From positions 162,544 through 226,543 of the forward strand of contig NW_020170411.1 in the NCBI RefSeq assembly GCF_000524195.1: DNA of 64,000 bases. Reading direction: 5' to 3'. The notes under the pieces are model-generated. The model made no database searches and was not told where the DNA came from. It saw only the letters and a program-made list of their open reading frames with translations. A program made the translations under genes and the position numbers. This DNA is from Echinococcus granulosus. Lineage: Eukaryota; Platyhelminthes; Cestoda; Cyclophyllidea; Taeniidae. Below, piece by piece: positions 59,201-64,000 of the stretch. Position 1 is the stretch's first letter, and each line of letters begins with the position of its first letter.

Positions 59201-60540
59201 CTAACCGAAATCTCGCCAGTAGGTAATGGCAAAAAAAACACTTTCAGTTAGACGCGAGCTGCAAGTGTCGTGAATCGCATCAAAATAAGGTATAAGTCGA
59301 CCCTTGCAATCTTCTCTAAACAACCACTTCAACCACAATAATGTGAATCCATCTCATAAATAACGAGTTGCTTAAAAATCATACATTAAGGTTGATCCAA
59401 CGAATAATCGCTTAATGAGATCTGAGGGAGCCCGAACACAGTTCACCAAGCCGGAATAGTTACCTCGAATGGCACAGGTCTTGTACACAAATTTCGTCAG
59501 GTTTTTCACGAAAATGTCATGAGACCAGACAGGTGAAATTGGAATAAATGGAAACTTTAATATGGAAAAACGTTAAAGAATGATTTAGGCATATCCTTGG
59601 GCATTAAACAAAGTGCATTTTCAGCAAGTCAGAAGGGCTAAAAGGGATGACGCTTTTGAAAATATGGCTGCTGCTCACGTACCTGTTGGGCTTGGCAATG
59701 ATGTATTCCTTGCCATCAGCAACCTCCTCCTTGCGCCACTTGGCGAGCACATCGGCAAGATGGTGGTTGCGAGACTCGTAGAAGTATAACACGAGATCGA
59801 TGGGGCCTCGGGGCATAGCAATAGAATGAAGACCGGGGGGCAGGCCAAGTTCCATGCAGGCGACTTCGAGGGAGTCGCGCGACCATCCAAGGGTGGGTAC
59901 GTGCGCCACCGCGCCCTCCAGTGCACGCTCGCACATCTTCTCTAACGAGTCCGTCCTCATGCCCTCCGAGAAGTTCCCACTGTCGGAATCACTTTCTCCC
60001 GCTCCCGCTGCGTACGTCATTCCCTCCGTCGAGTCTGTTGTGGTACTAACGCCAACTAAGAAACAACGAACATCTGCAACAGGGATCGTATGCACAGCAA
60101 AATGAGGAGCTTATAGTCGACCAATATAAACAAACCCACATAAAGGGTAGAAACCAAGAAAAACCAAAAAAAGGATTTCAAACGCCACTTATTAATCAAT
60201 GTGGCCTACTGCGGAATATGAGAATTAAATTATTTTCTAGTTTGTCTAACTCAGATTTTGACGGACACTTTGTTGCGAATAGTGAGAAAATTAGCACGAA
60301 GTGGATTTAACTCAATTAAGCGAATATAACCCAAGGAATAAGTTGAATAACATTCACTAGATAATACATAGACACAGACGTACCTGATCTGTAGATGGGA
60401 AGTCCCTTTGATGTCTTGGGGCTGATGTGAGAGCAATTATTTGTAAGAGCTTCGATTTGAGGTGCCGTAAGAATACTGCGACGACAAATGGCTAGAGTGC
60501 CGAACCAATGGATAGAGCTAACGGTAGATGGTACAGTATA
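56025..60540 (-). CDS. COQ9: COQ9, ubiquinone biosynthesis protein (four exons)
   Basis: COQ9 is a mitochondrial matrix-side lipid-binding protein of the CoQ synthome that partners COQ7 in hydroxylating demethoxyubiquinone. Exons join in phase: 60540-60384, 60073-59683, 58479-58257, 56273-56025. Diagnostic matches to human COQ9 (from memory): VAHVPTLGW for EFVPAHGW, GPIDLVLYFYESRNHHLADVL for GSELILHFVTQCNTRLTRVL, LALPQNIPAAIGL for LMLPHNIPSSLSL, and AGDRSVDINWYAKR for AGDQSTDFNWYTRR. DTSPDHKATWEFLDRRI matches DSSPDFEDTWRFLENRV. The C-terminus is close to full length. The first exon is Arg/Ser/Thr-rich, as expected of a mitochondrial targeting peptide, but has no in-frame ATG (see finding). 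Confidence 0.93.
56274..58256 (-). other. COQ9 intron 3, about 2 kb
   Basis: On the plus strand an ATG-started block at 57417-57540 looks coding (see finding). The rest shows nothing. Confidence 0.6.
58257..58479 (-). CDS. COQ9: COQ9 exon 3
   Basis: Acceptor taaattgtag, perfect donor gtgagt, phase 2 to phase 0. Reads TDAFLRRAIEYRLQ, then LPQNIPAAIGLEAQLVDEIW and AGDRSVD, split from INWY exactly within the family's most conserved motif. Confidence 0.94.
58480..59682 (-). other. COQ9 intron 2, about 1.2 kb
   Basis: From gtacgt to ttaaattgtag on the minus strand. An open minus frame at 58765-59163 is Phe/Ser-rich and matches nothing. Confidence 0.65.
59683..60073 (-). CDS. COQ9: COQ9 exon 2
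   Basis: Donor gtacgt, exit phase 2. Two in-frame acceptors lie 18 bp apart: cctgttgcag (start 60073) and gtttcttag (start 60055), adding or omitting six residues (DVRCFL). An acidic Ser/Gly/Glu linker precedes MCERALEGAVAHVPTLGW, where the conserved domain begins. The ATG codons inside this exon (for example 60020) are alternative starts if exon 1 is not used. Confidence 0.92.
60384..60540 (-). CDS. COQ9: Probable COQ9 exon 1, targeting peptide, without its own ATG
   Basis: On the minus strand a pyrimidine-rich tract (gctttttgtttttac) and ttcacag are followed by 52 open codons ending G before gtacgt (phase 1, as exon 2 needs). It reads YTVPSTVSSIHWFGTLAIC, RRSILTAPQIEAL and SKGLPIYRS. It is basic, hydroxylated and without acidic residues near its start, as mitochondrial presequences are. 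No ATG is in frame back to an upstream TGA. A spliced leader ending in ATG would provide the start in the correct frame. Confidence 0.5.
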
Positions 60541-60711
60541 CTGTGAACCCTCTCATAGTAAAAACAAAAAGCACGCACCAATTAACTTACTGTTTAAAAT
60601 TAGTCCATGACCTGATCATCCTCGGTGAACCTGTAAAAACAAGTCTGGGCCTAGGTAGACAAACTACCACTGAAATGATATTGGAAAAATATATGCGTAA
60701 AAATAAGCTAC

Positions 60712-60717
60712 TTTATT
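60712..60717 (-). terminator. Poly(A) signal of glomulin
   Basis: TTTATT on the plus strand, AATAAA on the minus, about 17 bp after the GLMN stop codon. This implies a very short 3' UTR. Confidence 0.65.
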
Positions 60718-60733
60718 AATAATTAGTGTTTGT

Positions 60734-62503
60734 TTAGGCAACAGGGAACTCCCCCACACGGGATACAGTGTCCATTAGCAAACGAAATCGGAGTAAGTAA
60801 AGTTGACAGTCGTGCAGACTCGGTGCGTTGGGAGAAATGGTCATGGGATCGGGATTCGCTTCGTGCTCCCTTTCCGCCATTTTATACCTGTTTGAAATTG
60901 ATGCAACGTCTGAGGAGAGGGGATCGAGGAACCTGGTTTTCAGTGTACTTCGGCCTTTGGCGTCAGGACGACTGAAAGCCAGTGCAACTCCATGGGAGAT
61001 TTCTTTGATTTCGGCACTACATTCTAAAGCTGAAATTGACCTTGTACGAATATTGACATAGATTGCCAAGTTTAGCGCCGCCATTAGCCAACTGGATTGG
61101 TCGAAGAGGGAGTCATCACAACCGGGTAGTGGGTACTGGAATATTAGGTCACACATGCCTCGAAGGTAATCGAAATCGAATGGCAATGTGACACTAGACT
61201 CTCCCACTAGGTTCTCTGCGATAAGTAGATCGTTACGACGGCCATCCTGCAATATCAACAAAGTGTCGTTCAAAAAATTTTTGAATAGAACGATCATATG
61301 AGATCTTAGCCCACAATGAAAGGGCTTAATCGACCGATCCATGATACCGATGAATAATTCACAACAAGCGGTAATTGAAGCAGAAGACAGGAGAGCCTCG
61401 ATGGCTAATACGCAGTTTTTGACCTCAACAGGAAGACTTTCGGATGAGATTGGATATTTTGAAATTGCTTCGAAATTTCTTATGAGTGAGATGGGAAATG
61501 AAGTCCACCAAGTAGATGGAAGACATCGTCGAAGCTTAGAAGCTAAGCTAATAAGGTGTTCTTGGGTGCGAATAAGTCGTTTAACATCCACCCTTGATAA
61601 AAAAGAGCCATCAGCAATGAACCTTTCTATCTTCTGTACAAATGATGAAGCAATACAAACAAATAATTTCAGTTCATACTCTTTCGTAAAAATGGTAGGC
61701 CAAAATGAGCAAACGGGAAAAGATGTCAAGCACAAGCCCAAAGCGTGTAACAATGCTATTTCGCGATCAGCGAAGTTAGCAGAAGCAGCAATAACATCTG
61801 AACAGTTATTCGAAAACTGAAGAAGTTCATAGCACCGGGAGTACAGGGGCGGGCCGGTTATTTGCAAAACGGAGATAAAAGATCGGAAAACAGGCATTGT
61901 ATCCTCATTTAAACCTACGAAATATAGAGTCTCTGAAAAGTAATAAAGTACGTCTTCCGAGTAAATGAGAGCATCATTTTTGTCAGCTGTCTTTGAAAAC
62001 ATGCAGTGAAACAAATGGCTTATGCCGCGAATCAAAACATTAAGATATTTAGCAAATTTAGGACGAAATGGGTCATTAGCTCCCGATATAAAAGCGTGCA
62101 ATTTAGTTTGAATGGACTTGAAGATAAGATGCGTGTTTAAGTAATCAGAAAGTCCAAAAGAAAGTGCACAATATTCCAGGAAAGGCATGGAAAAGGTTAG
62201 TACACAAAGAGAATTGCTTGATTCTACTTTGCTAAGAAGGATTAACACAAATTCCTTAGCACTAAGAGACTGAGATAGTTCAGAAACATTCGTTTTAAGT
62301 AGGTTTTCTAATTCAACAGAATGCTTAACCGTCGAATCATCAACTTTGCTCAAAAGCCACGATACCAGATCCCAAGGTGCACAAGAAGCAGAGGAGACAG
62401 CACTAGCGATAATATTTCGAACACCCTCGTAATTGTTTTTTGTCAATGCATCATTTAAAGCAGTGATAGCCTTAGCTGATTCGATTTGAACAATATCATC
62501 CAT
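60734..62503 (-). CDS. GLMN: Glomulin (GLMN), helical-repeat regulator of cullin-RING ligases
   Basis: Glomulin binds the RBX1 RING of SCF-type ubiquitin ligases and blocks E2 access. The frame encodes 589 residues (human about 594) without an intron. It is all-helical, HEAT-like and Leu/Ser-rich, with no membrane segments. Weak but collinear similarity to human glomulin from memory: APWDLVSWLL for MGWNLVGPVV, SAKEFVLILLSKVE for NPKELLLGLLELIE, and near the C-terminus QSSWLMAALNLAIYV for NSDRIMASLNLLRYL. LDPLSSDVASISNRY and LHDCQLYLLRFRLLMDTVSR also align in the RBX1-binding half. The start at 62503 was chosen because it lies one base after a good acceptor (gtttgccattcag) and gives the family length. 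The open codons up to 62554 would be intron. COQ9 follows head to tail. Confidence 0.78.
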   Translation of the reverse strand: MDDIVQIESAKAITALNDALTKNNYEGVRNIIASAVSSASCAPWDLVSWLLSKVDDSTVKHSVELENLLKTNVSELSQSLSAKEFVLILLSKVESSNSLCVLTFSMPFLEYCALSFGLSDYLNTHLIFKSIQTKLHAFISGANDPFRPKFAKYLNVLIRGISHLFHCMFSKTADKNDALIYSEDVLYYFSETLYFVGLNEDTMPVFRSFISVLQITGPPLYSRCYELLQFSNNCSDVIAASANFADREIALLHALGLCLTSFPVCSFWPTIFTKEYELKLFVCIASSFVQKIERFIADGSFLSRVDVKRLIRTQEHLISLASKLRRCLPSTWWTSFPISLIRNFEAISKYPISSESLPVEVKNCVLAIEALLSSASITACCELFIGIMDRSIKPFHCGLRSHMIVLFKNFLNDTLLILQDGRRNDLLIAENLVGESSVTLPFDFDYLRGMCDLIFQYPLPGCDDSLFDQSSWLMAALNLAIYVNIRTRSISALECSAEIKEISHGVALAFSRPDAKGRSTLKTRFLDPLSSDVASISNRYKMAEREHEANPDPMTISPNAPSLHDCQLYLLRFRLLMDTVSRVGEFPVA

Positions 62504-62522
62504 CCTGAATGGCAAACAACAA
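62504..62522 (-). promoter_or_regulatory. Splice acceptor abutting the glomulin start codon
   Basis: On the minus strand a pyrimidine-rich tract ends in cag, then a single G and the ATG. It could be a cis or a trans-splice acceptor. Upstream promoter elements were not identified. Confidence 0.5.
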
Positions 62523-62554
62523 ACTGACTTACGCTTACCGAGGGTAATTTGCAC

Positions 62555-63189
62555 AAAACTCTACCCAATCACATGCTGCTTTAATGATATAATCAATAAA
62601 ACAAAACTAAAAGCGGTTAAAACTACAGAAAATTGGCGTCTCCTGCATAAAAGTTTCATTTCCCTTATCACGCAAGCAAGCACGTATTTGTTTTTATTTA
62701 TTTTTTTCAGAATTTGTTATATCTTGTTGAATTTATTTTACAGTGTTGCAGTAGTTGTTAAAGCAAAGAATGTATTTAAATTCACTTCTAATAATCCCTT
62801 GTGCTCCACTAACTATTAGTTTTTACTTTGCTTAAAAACAAAAGTTCCGTCAATTGACAGGAACTATTAACCACTCGTTCAACTATAGGGATACCTTTCT
62901 ACTCGGGTTATACTTCCGGTTAACGGCATAATTTTCGCCTAGGGTTCCATTGGTGCGCATGTCTTCACACTCTTTTTGCTTGGTGGATCTTCCTCGGCGA
63001 CTCGCTACTCTGCAGATCAATCTAGGCAAAAGAACTTTGCCTGATATTTTTATTTCGCATTTCATTTCACGACAAATACAGTGCTCAACGTCTTTAGATA
63101 AATGTAGCGTCCCGAGACTCTCTGAAGACAAAATAAGGCACAATACTAGTGCAGAATATATATTTAGCGCAGAGAAGGTGTCTGGGCTA
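62555..63189. other. Non-coding flank of glomulin
   Basis: AT-rich next to GLMN. Open frames overlapping on both strands at 62883-63324 coincide with the repeat described next and are not regarded as genes. Confidence 0.5.
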
Positions 63190-63275
63190 TTGGTATGGCC
63201 CAAAAGGCCAGCCCACCCAGAAAGGTACAAGGAGGCTAATTCAAAGTACAAAGGTGGCGTTTCACCAATATTGAG
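63190..63275 (-). repeat. Dispersed repeat, copy A (minus orientation)
   Basis: Read on the minus strand, the stretch ATTGGTGAAACGCCACCTTT, then GTACTTTGAATTAGCC and CTGGGTGGGCTGGCC, closely matches the plus strand at 63920-64000 with scattered substitutions. The outer limits cannot be set from two copies. Confidence 0.8.
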
Positions 63276-63919
63276 GGATAAACCACTATCGTATTCCATA
63301 AAGGTTGCTAAGCCGTGGTTCTAGGCATCACTACTGCTCCTCAACGCTGCTGCTAAAAAGTAATAAAATCTTTTGCAATGACACGTGTCTTTAAGGCTTC
63401 GTAAAATAGTCAAAGTGTCATTTTTACAGCTGCAAGCGAATATAATCCAGTTAAACCACTTTTTGGTCCTCTTTCTGATTGCCAAATTTAAAATTCGTAG
63501 AAGAGGGACCAAAACGATGTCTAGTTCTGGCAGATTCCCGGTTCCAGGTCCTGCTCAGGATAAGCTAATTAGGCGAAACCAGATTTTGGAAATACCAATT
63601 TTTCCCTTGTGATAGGCTCCCAATATTTGCCGGATTAATCCTTAGGTCACAGTTTCCCTCATTTTATTATTGCTTTTAGATATGTTTTACTCACGGCGTG
63701 ATTGATACGCAAAGGTTCATTACAGTACACCGTCCTCCTTATGCATATTATCTGTCAGAGGATAGGACGTTCAGGAATCGCTACCAGGCATAACTCATGC
63801 GCTATCTCAAGATAAATATTTCTTTCACAAGATACAGATCTATTAAGCCTCCTTTTACTCTGTCTTGCGATGATTTTTTTGCCCGCACGAAGGCCCATCA
63901 AGGCCAAAGCAGAGAAGTG

Positions 63920-64000
63920 GTGGTATATACCTCCGGATTGGTGAGGCGCCACTTTTGTACTTTGAATTAGCCCCCTTGGAACCCGCTGGGTGGTCTGGCC
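63920..64000 (+). repeat. Dispersed repeat, copy B (plus orientation, cut by window edge)
   Basis: ATTGGTGAGGCGCCACTTTT, then GTACTTTGAATTAGCC and CTGGGTGGTCTGGCC. Together with copy A it forms an inverted pair about 0.65 kb apart. No coding capacity is evident. Confidence 0.8.

Noticed and set aside
59675..59934. Two further minus-strand frames within COQ9 exon 2
   Set aside because: They are frame shadows of the COQ9 frame, which has clear homology.
61341..61820. 159-codon plus-strand open frame
   Set aside because: Antisense to the glomulin exon; no homology and no splice context.
1..64000. CRISPR arrays, bacterial operons, integrated viral or complete transposon genes
   Set aside because: No regularly spaced direct repeats, and no reverse transcriptase, integrase or transposase motifs were recognised.

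Overview
This looks like a eukaryotic (metazoan) nuclear window. It is AT-rich, its genes are broken into short exons by long introns with GT..AG borders, and its proteins have clear animal orthologues. I suspect a flatworm (platyhelminth), because of strongly diverged orthologues, a run of very short exons, candidate introns under 40 bp and a possible trans-splicing arrangement. The phylum is an inference and I cannot name a species. There are no bacterial operons, CRISPR arrays, rRNA or convincing tRNA genes.

Plus strand, about 1 to 45.5 kb: one large gene for a multi-PDZ scaffold of the MPDZ/PATJ (MUPP1/INADL) family, entered from within the gene (its 5' end lies to the left). I could chain about 40 exons by matching splice phase. 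Using human MPDZ numbering as I remember it, I recognise one N-terminal PDZ (closest to PDZ1), a degenerate PDZ4, and PDZ6, 7, 8, 9, 10 and 11. The linkers before PDZ4, PDZ6 and PDZ8 also match. I do not find PDZ5, 12 or 13. The protein appears to stop just after PDZ11, ending in HTKV, which is itself a class I PDZ ligand; an AATAAA follows about 100 bp later. Such proteins organise polarity and tight-junction complexes at the membrane.

45.5 to 50.7 kb: intergenic DNA between convergent genes, with one isolated exon-like block.

Minus strand, 62.5 to 50.7 kb, transcribed right to left: glomulin (GLMN, almost the whole reading frame in one exon), COQ9 (ubiquinone biosynthesis, four exons), a set of phase-compatible exons of one or two unrecognised genes, and SYS1 (Golgi four-helix membrane protein, whole reading frame in one exon). 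GLMN and COQ9 are head to tail. The GLMN poly(A) signal is about 17 bp after its stop, and the first COQ9 exon is open but has no in-frame ATG. It begins right after a pyrimidine-rich acceptor, about 190 bp from the GLMN stop. This fits a two-gene transcript resolved by spliced-leader trans-splicing, with the leader perhaps supplying the start codon.

62.6 to 64 kb: non-coding, with two inverted copies of a dispersed repeat, one running off the right edge. Microsatellites and one perfect 26-bp palindrome are scattered through the introns.
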